A stretch of DNA of 64,000 nucleotides from an uncultured Psychroserpens sp. (GCF_947501425.1 NZ_CANMVN010000004.1:1-64000); one strand, 5' to 3'. Shown: positions 34,179-42,283, counted from the first letter of the stretch. Notes: generated by a model not told the origin, from the sequence alone. A program made the numbers and translations.

Positions 34179-34952
34179 TTACATTTTTTTTGCTTCTTCC
34201 CAGAAAACGTCCATTTCTGCTAAGGTCATTTCAGAAAGTGATTTATCTAAATCTTTTGATTTTTGCTCTAAATACTGAAATCGTTTGATAAATTTTTTGT
34301 TGGTACGTTCGAGAGCGCTTTCAGGATCTATTTTTAAAAATCGTGCAAAATTAATCATAGAAAAAAGTACATCTCCAAATTCATTTTCAATTTTATCCAT
34401 ATCTCCTGCGTTGACTTCATCTTCTAGCTCTCCTAATTCTTCTACGACTTTAGCAAGCACCTGATAAGGTTGCTCCCAGTCAAATCCAACACCAGCCACT
34501 TTATCTTGAATGCGATTAGCTTTTACCATTGCAGGTAAACTCTTCGGAACACCTTCCAAAACACTCTTCTTTCCTTCTTTAAGTTTTAACTGTTCCCAAT
34601 TTCGTTTGACCTCCTCTTCGTCACTAACTGTTACATTTCCGTAGATATGAGGATGACGTTCTATGAGTTTATCACAAATACTATGGCAGACATCTGCTAT
34701 GTCGAAAGCCTTGGTTTCGCTTCCTATTTTAGAGTAAAAAACAATGTGAAGTAAAACATCACCTAACTCCTTTTTAACCTCATCAAGGTCATTATCAAGT
34801 ATAGCATCGCCTAGTTCGTAAACTTCTTCTATGGTGAGATGACGAAGTGATTGTAAGGTTTGTTTTTTATCCCAAGGACATTGCTCACGTAGCTCATCCA
34901 TGATGATAAGTAAGCGTTCAAAAGCTTTTAATTGCTGAGTTTTATCTGACAT
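34179..34952 (-). CDS. mazG: Nucleoside triphosphate pyrophosphohydrolase
   Basis: A 257-residue housecleaning enzyme that hydrolyses abnormal NTPs and dNTPs to monophosphates. Two MazG domains are seen: LREQCPWDKKQTLQSLRHLTIEEVYEL with KKELGDVLLHIVF (first) and KVVEELGELEDEV with ENEFGDVLFSMINFARFL (second). The metal-binding EExxE/D...D patterns are in both. The length is normal. It is the last gene of the ruvX-def-DUF5606-mazG run. An exact -7 box (TATTTTTG) at 34970-34977 suggests its own promoter too. Confidence 0.96.
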   Translation of the reverse strand: MSDKTQQLKAFERLLIIMDELREQCPWDKKQTLQSLRHLTIEEVYELGDAILDNDLDEVKKELGDVLLHIVFYSKIGSETKAFDIADVCHSICDKLIERHPHIYGNVTVSDEEEVKRNWEQLKLKEGKKSVLEGVPKSLPAMVKANRIQDKVAGVGFDWEQPYQVLAKVVEELGELEDEVNAGDMDKIENEFGDVLFSMINFARFLKIDPESALERTNKKFIKRFQYLEQKSKDLDKSLSEMTLAEMDVFWEEAKKM

Positions 34953-34969
34953 TTTTAAAATTTAAAACT

Positions 34970-34977
34970 CAAAAATA
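34970..34977 (-). promoter_or_regulatory. Probable mazG -7 box
   Basis: The minus strand reads TATTTTTG, an exact TAnnTTTG match, 17 bases before the mazG ATG. No clear -33 element stands at the usual distance. Confidence 0.45.
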
Positions 34978-35042
34978 CAATCCTTTCTCTCAGATTTATG
35001 TTCTGAAAGCGTTTTAATATGAACAATCTATTAACGAAAAAG

Positions 35043-35468
35043 CTACTCTTCTTCGTCGGCTGTAACTTCTTCGCCGTCTTCTATGCTTCCTAGCAAATCA
35101 TGTTTTTGAAGTAAATTGTACCATTGCACAATTTTTTTAATATCGCTGGCATACACACGGTCTTCATCATAATCTGGTAAAATCCCAAAGAAATATTCTT
35201 CTAAAGTATCTTTAGAATCTTTATGACTGATAGAGGTTTGCTGTGCGTTTTCTTTATCTTTTATTTTTTTAAAGACTTCTTTAAGAGGTAACTCCTCACT
35301 CAAAGTATAGACAGCAATTTCACTTAAAACACTAATGTTATTGTGAATACCTACAGACATCTTTTTTTTATCAATCAACGATTCTGCAATGAAACCGCTT
35401 CGTGTTTGGGCTAGTATTTTAAATAAACCAGGCTTACCTGATATAGAAAGTATTTTATCTAAACTCAT
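35043..35468 (-). CDS. DUF5606 family protein
   Basis: A 141-residue cytoplasmic protein without signal peptide, starting MSLDKILSISGKPGLFKILAQTRSGFIAESL, a pattern I recognise as the Bacteroidota family DUF5606. Its C terminus is acidic (GSIEDGEEVTADEEE). The function is unknown. The gene sits 15 bases after def and 90 before mazG, in an order conserved in flavobacteria, which hints at a role in translation or nucleotide quality control. Confidence 0.85.
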   Translation of the reverse strand: MSLDKILSISGKPGLFKILAQTRSGFIAESLIDKKKMSVGIHNNISVLSEIAVYTLSEELPLKEVFKKIKDKENAQQTSISHKDSKDTLEEYFFGILPDYDEDRVYASDIKKIVQWYNLLQKHDLLGSIEDGEEVTADEEE

Positions 35469-35483
35469 CTTATATATATTGTA

Positions 35484-36074
35484 TTAGCGTTTCTTTTTCA
35501 TTGCTGGGAAACGCATTTTGTAATCTACTCTAATTTTTCCTTTTGAAATATTTGCCAATTTACCTTTAATCAAACGCTTTTTTAAAGAGGATAGTTTATC
35601 GGTAAATAAAACGCCTTCAATATGATCATATTCATGTTGGATAATTCTAGCAATGATACCATCAAAAACTTCTGTATGTGTCTTAAAGTTTTCATCTTGA
35701 TACTTTATGGTAATCTTTGGCTGTCTGAACACATCCTCTCTTACATCAGGAATACTTAAGCAACCTTCATTGAAAGCCCATTCATCTCCTTCTTCATCTA
35801 AAATTTCAGCATTAATAAAGGTGCGTTGAAAATTTTCAAATATTTCACGTTCTTCCTCAGTAAATCCCTCATCTTCAGCAAAAGGAGCAGTATCTACTAT
35901 AAATAATCGTATTGGCAGTCCAATTTGAGGTGCAGCCAAACCGATGCCATAAGCACCATACATAGTCTCTTTCATATTCTCGATAAGGGTATCAAGATTA
36001 GGATAGTCTTTTGTAATGTTTTCAGCTTTTTTTCTTAAAACTGGGTCGCCATATGCAACAATTGGTAATATCAT
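35484..36074 (-). CDS. def: Peptide deformylase
   Basis: A 196-residue metalloenzyme that removes the formyl group from the initiator methionine of new proteins. The three motifs are GIGLAAPQIG (motif 1), EGCLSIPDVR (motif 2) and QHEYDHIEGVLF (motif 3), giving the Cys and two His metal ligands and catalytic Glu. The block around residues 65-90 is an insertion (EDEGFTEEEREIFENFQRTF) common in Bacteroidota. It has its own -7 box at 36095-36102, so it need not depend on ruvX transcription. Confidence 0.97.
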   Translation of the reverse strand: MILPIVAYGDPVLRKKAENITKDYPNLDTLIENMKETMYGAYGIGLAAPQIGLPIRLFIVDTAPFAEDEGFTEEEREIFENFQRTFINAEILDEEGDEWAFNEGCLSIPDVREDVFRQPKITIKYQDENFKTHTEVFDGIIARIIQHEYDHIEGVLFTDKLSSLKKRLIKGKLANISKGKIRVDYKMRFPAMKKKR

Positions 36075-36094
36075 TATATTGTAATTTTCGGGTG

Positions 36095-36102
36095 CAAAAA
36101 TA
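36095..36102 (-). promoter_or_regulatory. -7 box of def
   Basis: The minus strand reads TATTTTTG, an exact match, 20 bases before the def ATG. A TTC stands 20 bases upstream in the -33 position. Confidence 0.5.
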
Positions 36103-36139
36103 CGATTCTTATTGTTATTTCAGAACTTTTAAGACGGAT

Positions 36140-36553
36140 TTAAGAACGATTATACAAATAACTTTGCAATATTATAGTAGCACTTATCTCATCAACCAAG
36201 GCCTTGTTTTTTCGTTGCTTTTTGTTGAGTCCGCTATCAATCATTGTTTGAAAAGCCATTTTAGATGTGAAACGTTCATCTACACGATGGATTGGGATTT
36301 CAGGAAACGCTTTAGCCAATGTCTTTAAAAATTTTGAGATTGAAGCTTCGCTTTCAGAGGCTTCATTATTCATTTGCTTTGGTTCACCTACAACAAATAA
36401 TTCAACTTGCTCCTCGGAAGTATATTGTTTCAAAAAGGCAACCAACTCTTTTGTAGCCAAAGTAGTTAAGCCAGATGCAATAATCTGTAATTCATCTGTA
36501 ACAGCTATTCCTGTTCGAACAGTTCCGTAGTCTAAAGCCAATAATCTTGCCAT
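36140..36553 (-). CDS. ruvX: Holliday junction resolvase RuvX/YqgF (ribonuclease H fold)
   Basis: A 137-residue nuclease-fold protein, needed for pre-16S rRNA processing in other bacteria and named for resolvase activity. Motifs are ARLLALDYGTVRTGIAVTDELQIIASGL (first catalytic Asp), VGEPKQMN, RVDERFTSKMA and KALVDEISATIILQSYL (last Asp). The gene starts the ruvX-def-DUF5606-mazG run. The -7 box lies only four bases before its ATG, so its mRNA is likely leaderless. Confidence 0.95.
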   Translation of the reverse strand: MARLLALDYGTVRTGIAVTDELQIIASGLTTLATKELVAFLKQYTSEEQVELFVVGEPKQMNNEASESEASISKFLKTLAKAFPEIPIHRVDERFTSKMAFQTMIDSGLNKKQRKNKALVDEISATIILQSYLYNRS

Positions 36554-36557
36554 TTTA

Positions 36558-36587
36558 CAAAGGTAATCTTATATTCTTGTTAATCAA
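36558..36587 (-). promoter_or_regulatory. Promoter of ruvX with minimal leader
   Basis: On the minus strand, TTG (36585-36587) and TACCTTTG (36558-36565) are 19 bases apart. Only four bases (TAAA) separate the box from ATG, the same distance as in rlmH. Confidence 0.7.
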
Positions 36588-36597
36588 TCTTAATGCC

Positions 36598-36733
36598 ATA
36601 AAAAAACTCTTCTTTGGAAACCAAAGAAGAGTTCAAAATAATCAACTATTAATTAAAATCCATGATACTATTCACCCTCTACCTTAAACAGCTCATGTAC
36701 TATTAAGACACATGAATTTCTAATAAGTCACAT
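36598..36733 (-). ncRNA. Hairpin unit A (candidate small RNA or operator unit)
   Basis: A perfect 13-base-pair stem (36605-36617 with 36621-36633, core CTCTTCTTTGG) has a three-base loop and is followed on the minus strand by T residues. Then 69 bases away stands a 31-base block (36703-36733) with GACACA and GTCACA starting 20 bases apart. Between them is CTATTAATTAAAA, also found in unit C. The unit has the shape of a short RNA with a terminator, but no promoter match is seen. Confidence 0.45.
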
Positions 36734-36820
36734 CGATTTAAAAAAATCTTTCTCATTTAAAAAAGGTTTAGAGTATCTATAAATTATGTAAGGCGTTTAG
36801 AAAGGATTATCAGTAATAAT

Positions 36821-36955
36821 ATTATAAAATAAAAACCTTTCCTGGGGCGAAGAAAGGTTTTTGGTATTGCTATTATTTAAAAGGGTATATAGGGCTTTCG
36901 CTATTATCAACTCATAACCAATTATTTAGACACCTCTTTTTTAAATAGGTCACAT
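36821..36955 (-). ncRNA. Hairpin unit B (candidate small RNA or operator unit)
   Basis: The stem AAAAACCTTTC/GAAAGGTTTTT (36831-36841 with 36852-36862) has a GC-rich ten-base loop. T runs flank it on both strands. The 31-base block stands at 36925-36955, 62 bases away, with GACACC and GTCACA 20 bases apart. The intervening CTATTATTTAAAA parallels units A and C. Confidence 0.45.
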
Positions 36956-36960
36956 CTCAT

Positions 36961-37111
36961 TTTTTGAGAAAGAAAACTCTCCTAAGGGAGAAGGAGAGTT
37001 TTCACAAAAATTAGCTATTAATTATTAAATAGACTGATATTAGTTTAGGGAAATACCTGCCTAATAATAATTCACATTAATTAAGACACAACACTTTTTA
37101 AATGGTCACAT
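36961..37111 (-). ncRNA. Hairpin unit C (candidate small RNA or operator unit)
   Basis: The stem GAAAACTCTCC/GGAGAGTTTTC (36972-36982 with 36993-37003) is followed on the minus strand by a T-rich run. The 31-base block lies at 37081-37111, 77 bases away, with GACACA and GTCACA 20 bases apart and TTTTTAAATG between. The block ends 50 bases upstream of the dapD -7 box, so it could instead be an activator site for dapD. Confidence 0.45.
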
Positions 37112-37161
37112 TTATTTTTATATTTTTATTTTTAAGCTTTTCATCTAACCAATTATACCAT

Positions 37162-37169
37162 TATCTTTG
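37162..37169 (+). promoter_or_regulatory. -7 box of dapD
   Basis: TATCTTTG matches TAnnTTTG exactly, 22 bases before the ATG at 37192. Its place inside the longer frame that starts at 37102 argues against that earlier start. Confidence 0.65.
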
Positions 37170-37191
37170 TGCTTATACAGGAGAAAAATTT

Positions 37192-38007
37192 ATGAAACAA
37201 TTACAACAGAATATAGAAAACGCTTGGAACGATCGCTCATTATTAACTGATCAGGTCACCATTGATAGCATAAGAAGTGTCATCGATTTATTAGACGAAG
37301 GAACATTAAGAGTTGCAGAACCAACAAACAATGGCTGGCAGGTCAATGAATGGGTAAAAAAAGCTGTAGTACTTTATTTTCCAATACAAAAAATGGAAAC
37401 TCTAGAGGCTGGCATTTTTGAATATCACGATAAAATTCCTTTAAAACGAGATTATCAAAAAAGAGGTATTCGCGTGGTACCAAATGCTGTAGCTCGTCAT
37501 GGTGCTTATATTTCTCCTGGTACTATTTTAATGCCAAGTTATGTAAATATTGGTGCCTATGTAGATGAGGGAACAATGGTAGATACTTGGGCAACTGTGG
37601 GTAGTTGCGCTCAAATTGGTAAGAATGTACACTTATCTGGTGGTGTTGGTATCGGAGGTGTTCTAGAGCCATTACAAGCAGCACCTGTAATTATAGAGGA
37701 TGGCGCTTTTATTGGATCTCGTTGCATTGTAGTTGAAGGAGTACGAGTTGAAAAAGAAGCTGTTCTGGGAGCCAATGTGGTATTGACAATGAGTACCAAA
37801 ATTATTGATGTTACTGGTGATGCACCTGTTGAGATGAAAGGTGTTGTTCCAGAACGCTCTGTAGTGATACCTGGTAGTTATACTAAACAATTTTCTGCAG
37901 GAACATATAATGTCCCTTGTGCTTTGATCATCGGAAAACGTAAAGAGAGTACTAATAAGAAAACCTCTCTAAATGATGCGTTACGTGAATATGATGTAGC
38001 AGTTTAA
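37192..38007 (+). CDS. dapD: Tetrahydrodipicolinate N-succinyltransferase
   Basis: A 271-residue enzyme of lysine and cell-wall synthesis. It transfers succinyl from succinyl-CoA to 2,3,4,5-tetrahydropyridine-2,6-dicarboxylate. The left-handed beta-helix hexapeptide repeats run from GTILMPSYVNIGAYVDEGTMVDTWATVGSCAQIG to PERSVVIPG, and the N-terminal helical domain includes EAWN-like ENAWNDRSLL. The ATG at 37192 gives the usual MKQLQQNIENAW start and follows a promoter box. The GT9 gene starts 45 bases after it in the same direction. Confidence 0.96.
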   Translation: MKQLQQNIENAWNDRSLLTDQVTIDSIRSVIDLLDEGTLRVAEPTNNGWQVNEWVKKAVVLYFPIQKMETLEAGIFEYHDKIPLKRDYQKRGIRVVPNAVARHGAYISPGTILMPSYVNIGAYVDEGTMVDTWATVGSCAQIGKNVHLSGGVGIGGVLEPLQAAPVIIEDGAFIGSRCIVVEGVRVEKEAVLGANVVLTMSTKIIDVTGDAPVEMKGVVPERSVVIPGSYTKQFSAGTYNVPCALIIGKRKESTNKKTSLNDALREYDVAV

Positions 38008-38052
38008 AAACTGACTCCATAACAATCAATAACATAATATAACACCTAGCGC

Positions 38053-39111
38053 TTGAAAATCTTAATCATACAGCAAAAAATGATTGGTGATGTACTCACC
38101 TCAAGTATTTTGTTTGAAGCTTTAAAGGCAGAACATCCAAATAGTGAGTTGCATTATGTTATTAATTCACATACCTACCCTGTTGTTGAAAACAATCCGT
38201 TTGTAGATAAATTTGTATTCGTCACTCCAGAGATTGAAGAAAAAAAATCTTTATTTCTGAGCTTTTTAAAATCCATTAAAAAGGAGAAGTATGATGCAGT
38301 AATAGATGTATACTCTAAGTTTTCAAGCAATTTGATGACTAAGTTTTCAGGAGCCAAAATTAAAATCTCCAAGAAAAAATGGTACACCTCACATTATTAT
38401 ACGCATACATTCAAAGAAGCTACAACACCTAAAACTAATGCAGGTTTAGCTATCGAGAATAGACTACAATTATTACAACCTCTATGTAACTCAATACCAG
38501 AAAAATTACAACCTAAAGTCTATTTGACCGATAATGAAATTAAAACTTCTAAACAGTTTTTGATTGACTCAAATATTGATTTATCCAAACCTCTGTTTAT
38601 GATAAGTGTATTGGGAAGTGGTGAAAACAAAACCTACCCTCTTCCGCATATGGCTGATTTGATTGATACTATTGTGGAGGAAACTAACGGACAAATAGTA
38701 TTCAATTACATACCGAAACAAATAACTGAAGCTAAAACCGTTTATAACTTTTGTAATAAAAAGACCAAATCTCACATCTTCTTTGATGTCTTCGGAAAAA
38801 GTTTACGGGATTTCTTATCCATAACACATCATTGTACTGCATTAATAGGAAACGAAGGTGGTGCAGTTAACATGGCCAAAGCATTAAACATCCCAACATT
38901 TACTGTATTCTCACCTTGGATCTTAAAGGAAGCTTGGAATATGTTTGAGAATAACAGCACGCATGTATCTGTTCATTTAAAAGATGTAAAGCCCGAATTA
39001 TATGAGGGAAAATCAATTAAAGAAATGAAGACTGAAGCTTTCTCATTATATGAAACGTTCCCTCCAGAGTTAATCATTCCGAAGTTAAAAACCTATTTAC
39101 AGCAGTTTTAA
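38053..39111 (+). CDS. Glycosyltransferase family 9 (heptosyltransferase-like)
   Basis: A 352-residue GT-B-fold enzyme of family 9, the group that adds heptose or related sugars to lipopolysaccharide core. The N-terminal KILIIQQKMIGDVLTSSILFEALK and the C-terminal ALIGNEGGAVNMAKALNIPTFTVFSPW blocks are typical. The start is TTG at 38053; the first N-terminal motif begins at residue 2 and no ATG fits before it. The 3' end overlaps the convergent GT2 gene by four bases. The donor sugar is unknown. Confidence 0.88.
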   Translation: MKILIIQQKMIGDVLTSSILFEALKAEHPNSELHYVINSHTYPVVENNPFVDKFVFVTPEIEEKKSLFLSFLKSIKKEKYDAVIDVYSKFSSNLMTKFSGAKIKISKKKWYTSHYYTHTFKEATTPKTNAGLAIENRLQLLQPLCNSIPEKLQPKVYLTDNEIKTSKQFLIDSNIDLSKPLFMISVLGSGENKTYPLPHMADLIDTIVEETNGQIVFNYIPKQITEAKTVYNFCNKKTKSHIFFDVFGKSLRDFLSITHHCTALIGNEGGAVNMAKALNIPTFTVFSPWILKEAWNMFENNSTHVSVHLKDVKPELYEGKSIKEMKTEAFSLYETFPPELIIPKLKTYLQQF

Positions 39112-39929
39112 AGCTTCTCGATTCCATAAGGCGTCCTGGTAACTTTTTCGCTTTTAGTGGTCGCCCTAATCTTTAAATTCTTTTCGATCATCTCAGGTTT
39201 AACATAACCTCTCTCATGATCGAGATGCAAACAAATAGCACTGTAACGAACCTGTTTGGCTTTGATGCCAGCATTAAATAAACGCTCTCCCAATTCTCTG
39301 TCCTCTCCTCCATACTGCATGCGTTCATCATAACCATTTGCTGCAATGATATCAGCTTTATAACCTGAGGCATTATGTCCATTCCAGGTTGCTGTTGTTG
39401 GTGTTAGAGCATTTAATAACTTCTGCTTAAATCCTTTAGCTGTAATTTTATTCGTCTTAAATGAAGATTTCAATCCTTTAGATTTCAACCAATCAATATC
39501 AAAGCATCTCTGGGTTTTAATGTCTTCTTCGGAAATGAGCTCACTAATATGCATTGGGAGTTTAAAATAACCACCAGACAAAAAATAACCTTGTTCCCTA
39601 TGATCGATATGAACTTGTAAAAAATCTGCTCGAGCAATACAATCGCCATCAGTATAGACTAAATAATTACCTTGACTTGCAACAGTAGCTTTATTGAGAA
39701 TAATGGTTTTTTGAAAACCGTTATCTTCATGCCAGATATGCTGAATTGGATAACTCACCTCAGTTTTCATAGCATCAATGAGTATTCTTGTCTCTTCTCC
39801 AGAACCATCATCGGCAATCACTACCTCAAAATCTTTGAAGGTCTGTTGCTCAAAACTCCACAGCACTTTCTGTAACCACTCTGGGCTATTGTAAGTACTA
39901 ATAATTACTGAAGTATCTATTCGTTTCAT
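39108..39929 (-). CDS. Glycosyltransferase family 2 (galactosyltransferase-like)
   Basis: A 273-residue GT-A-fold enzyme. SVIISTYNSPEWLQKVL is the nucleotide-sugar site, IADDGSGEE follows, and YLVYTDGDCIARADF holds the DxD-type metal site. The C-terminal half matches the Glyco_transf_7C type (AANGYDERMQYGGEDRELGERL). It is a paralogue of the GT2 at 41492. The acceptor is unknown; its place among core-type genes suggests an envelope glycan. A promoter box lies five bases before the ATG. It is convergent with GT9 by a four-base overlap. Confidence 0.9.
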   Translation of the reverse strand: MKRIDTSVIISTYNSPEWLQKVLWSFEQQTFKDFEVVIADDGSGEETRILIDAMKTEVSYPIQHIWHEDNGFQKTIILNKATVASQGNYLVYTDGDCIARADFLQVHIDHREQGYFLSGGYFKLPMHISELISEEDIKTQRCFDIDWLKSKGLKSSFKTNKITAKGFKQKLLNALTPTTATWNGHNASGYKADIIAANGYDERMQYGGEDRELGERLFNAGIKAKQVRYSAICLHLDHERGYVKPEMIEKNLKIRATTKSEKVTRTPYGIEKL

Positions 39930-39934
39930 TGGGT

Positions 39935-39952
39935 CAAAAATAGTTATTTTTA
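39935..39952. promoter_or_regulatory. Divergent promoter boxes between two GT2 genes
   Basis: On the minus strand TATTTTTG (39935-39942) lies five bases before the GT2 start. On the plus strand TATTTTTA (39945-39952) is one mismatch from consensus and serves the other GT2. The two boxes form one palindrome. Confidence 0.5.
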
Positions 39953-39978
39953 CCCACTAAACGCATCGTAAAATTATT

Positions 39979-40752
39979 TTGAATTCTGAAAAAAGCAACA
40001 TATCTGCATTACTAATCACTTACAATGAGATTAACCATATTGAAGAGGTCATAAACACTGTTGCTTTTGCAGATGAAATTATTGTTATAGACTCACATAG
40101 TACTGATGGCACTTTTGAAAAATTATCTGAAATGGATCATGTCAAAGTTATCTTACGTGAATTTAAAAACTTTGCAGATCAGCGTAACTACGCTATAGAT
40201 CAAGCCAATTGTAAATGGATTTTCTTTATCGATGCTGATGAACGTTTAACACCTGAGTCTCAAAAAGAAATTGTAGAAACCGTTAAACAAGCTAATGGTG
40301 TTGAAGCGTTTAAAATTCCGAGACGTTTTATGTTTAATGACAAAGTCATGCGATTTAGCGGACTCCAAACTGATCGTGTGTTTCGTCTATTTAAAAAGGG
40401 AGTCACCAAATATAGAGAAGATAAATTGGTTCATGAATTACTAGATTTTAAAGGCGAATTTAAAGTTTTAAAACATTACATGCTCCACTATTCCTTTAGT
40501 GATTACGAAAGTTATAAGCGTAAAACAGAGCATTATGGATTACTTAAAGCACAAGAACTTTACACTAAAGGACAACGTCCTAATTGGTTTCATTTTTATA
40601 TCAAACCAGTTTATAAATTTTTAACGAATTATATTTTCCGACTTGGCATTCTGGATGGTAAAGAAGGCTATACCATTTGTACGTTAAACGCCTATGGTGT
40701 GTTTTACAGATATAAAGCCTTAGAAAGGTTATTTGCTTCTACGCCAAAATAA
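39979..40752 (+). CDS. Glycosyltransferase family 2 (WaaE/KdtX-like)
   Basis: A 257-residue GT-A-fold enzyme starting at TTG 39979 (MNSEKSNISALLITYNEINHIEEVI). The motifs are FADEIIVIDSHSTDGTFE, FFIDADERLTPE (metal-binding DxD) and a C-terminal KFLTNYIFRLGILDGKEGYTICTLNAYGVFYRYKALE. Its likeness to WaaE-type proteins, which add glucose to the core heptose, is family knowledge; the product here is not known. It overlaps the convergent kinase-like gene by 24 bases. Confidence 0.88.
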   Translation: MNSEKSNISALLITYNEINHIEEVINTVAFADEIIVIDSHSTDGTFEKLSEMDHVKVILREFKNFADQRNYAIDQANCKWIFFIDADERLTPESQKEIVETVKQANGVEAFKIPRRFMFNDKVMRFSGLQTDRVFRLFKKGVTKYREDKLVHELLDFKGEFKVLKHYMLHYSFSDYESYKRKTEHYGLLKAQELYTKGQRPNWFHFYIKPVYKFLTNYIFRLGILDGKEGYTICTLNAYGVFYRYKALERLFASTPK

Positions 40753-41499
40753 TATCTTGTTCTTGAGACGTTTTTTTCTGTGATATCGATTTTGAAACGC
40801 CTCAGTATAGGTCCACATCAAATCAAAAACAATATTAAAATCAGCACCAGAACATTTAGCATATTCATCACTCATGATCTTAACCATAAATTTATGAGTT
40901 GTTAATTTTGAAAAATTCTTGATACGTGTTTCAAAATCTAATGGTTTAAATTCCATACGATTGAGATCTACTAAGAAAAACTCATAGTTTGCTCCTACTT
41001 TTTTTATCAAGGTATTTCCTGGAGAATGATCTAAAAAATGAACTTTCTTTTCGTGCAATCTATAAGTAAATCTTGTAAACGCTCTAAGAATATTTTCATG
41101 GTCAGGATAATCAAAATCTGTAGTCAGTTCACGATAAGTCAAGTCGCATTCTAACTGTTCACTAATGTAGTAGCTTTTCTTAAAAAGAAATAAAGTTTTA
41201 AACTCGTAATACGCTATTGGTTGTGGTGTACCAATATCTAAACTTTGTAACCATTTTCCGTATTCAAAAGAACGTTGAGCCTTACTTTTTCTAAAGAACC
41301 TATACGCTATTTGATTGATAAGATTTGGAATTCGAAATGATTTAACATTTAGCAATTTATCATCAAGTTTAAAGAGCTTTAAAGAGTTCCTGTCTTGGTT
41401 ACCAAAATCCTCACCTTTGCTATCAAAGTTGGTAATGATATCATCCAAAAACGCTTCATTATGTTTGAAGTTGTCGTGTATGTGCTTGGTTCTACTCAC
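40729..41499 (-). CDS. Lipopolysaccharide kinase InaA-like protein
   Basis: A 256-residue protein with a protein-kinase-like fold. The motif LDHSPGNTLI stands where the catalytic loop would be, and FLVDLNRMEF stands for the Asp-containing motif after it. Such proteins phosphorylate sugars of the lipopolysaccharide core. The first catalytic Asp is not in its usual place. The start is GTG 41499 and no ATG follows in the next 25 codons. It overlaps the end of GT2 41492 by eight bases and is encoded with it. Confidence 0.85.
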   Translation of the reverse strand: MSRTKHIHDNFKHNEAFLDDIITNFDSKGEDFGNQDRNSLKLFKLDDKLLNVKSFRIPNLINQIAYRFFRKSKAQRSFEYGKWLQSLDIGTPQPIAYYEFKTLFLFKKSYYISEQLECDLTYRELTTDFDYPDHENILRAFTRFTYRLHEKKVHFLDHSPGNTLIKKVGANYEFFLVDLNRMEFKPLDFETRIKNFSKLTTHKFMVKIMSDEYAKCSGADFNIVFDLMWTYTEAFQNRYHRKKRLKNKILFWRRSK

Positions 41500-42283
41500 T
41501 TAAATATTTATCAATTCCGTGGTTACACCAAACGGTTTTATTTTTTACGGCATCAACTTCCATTTGATGATTCTCATCCAATTTATCCTTAGGTTTTTCA
41601 TAATGGTAAATATGATAAACAATAGCGATGTTTTTTAATCTTCGGTTTAATAATCCGTAATTATGAAATCGTCTACCCAATTCAGAATCCTCTCTTCCCC
41701 AACCTTCAAAATCTTCATTATAACCATTAACGGCAATAAAATCTTCTCGAGCAAAAGACATGTTACACCCTCTATTCTTCAAATTAAATCCGTCACTTTC
41801 TTTATAAAAAGTACTCAAAATTGGTAAACGTAATGCTCTACCTCTTTTCTTTATACCTTTGGTAAATACATTTAAACGCGTTTTTTGTTGTCCAAATAAA
41901 GTCTTCAAATAAGATTCTTTGATAGTCACCCGGCTTCCAGAGAGGTAAACACCTTGACGCGCATATCGCAGGTGATCTTTTATAAAAGATGGATGCAGGA
42001 TACAATCACCATCAACTTGAATAATATAATCACCTTTAGCTTTTGCAACAGCCTTATTAATAATCATTGACTTTCTAAACCCGTTATCCTCCTGCCAAAC
42101 ATGAACTAAAGGTATATTGAATTTGGATCTGTAATTATCTATTAACGCTTTTGTGTCATTTTTAGAACCATCATCAGCGATGACAATTTCCAAAGGCATC
42201 ATCTTTTGCTTAAGCACACTTTTAAGCACCAGCTCTAATGCTTCTTTCCAATTGTAGGTAGAAATAACCAATGAGGCTTTCAT
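41492..42283 (-). CDS. Glycosyltransferase family 2 (Glyco_transf_7C type)
   Basis: A 263-residue GT-A-fold enzyme, starting MKASLVISTYNWKEALELVL. The sugar-nucleotide site is IVIADDGSKND, the metal site is YIIQVDGDCILHPSF, and the C-terminal MSFAREDFIAVNGYNEDFEGWGREDSELGRRF is the acceptor-side domain. I prefer ATG 42283 over the in-frame 42337 because the promoter box lies at 42307-42314. It is a paralogue of the GT2 at 39108. Confidence 0.9.
   Translation of the reverse strand: MKASLVISTYNWKEALELVLKSVLKQKMMPLEIVIADDGSKNDTKALIDNYRSKFNIPLVHVWQEDNGFRKSMIINKAVAKAKGDYIIQVDGDCILHPSFIKDHLRYARQGVYLSGSRVTIKESYLKTLFGQQKTRLNVFTKGIKKRGRALRLPILSTFYKESDGFNLKNRGCNMSFAREDFIAVNGYNEDFEGWGREDSELGRRFHNYGLLNRRLKNIAIVYHIYHYEKPKDKLDENHQMEVDAVKNKTVWCNHGIDKYLSE

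Larger units (their letters stand above)
36554..37191. other. Gene-free 638-base intergenic region between ruvX and dapD
   Basis: No coding region of support is seen. The region holds the ruvX promoter, three homologous hairpin units (36598-36733, 36821-36955, 36961-37111) and the dapD promoter. A 30-codon in-frame upstream extension of dapD is the only long frame and is not believed. Confidence 0.7.

Noticed and set aside
37102-37191. A 30-codon N-terminal extension of dapD
   Set aside because: The extension contains the consensus -7 box and has no likeness to DapD N termini.
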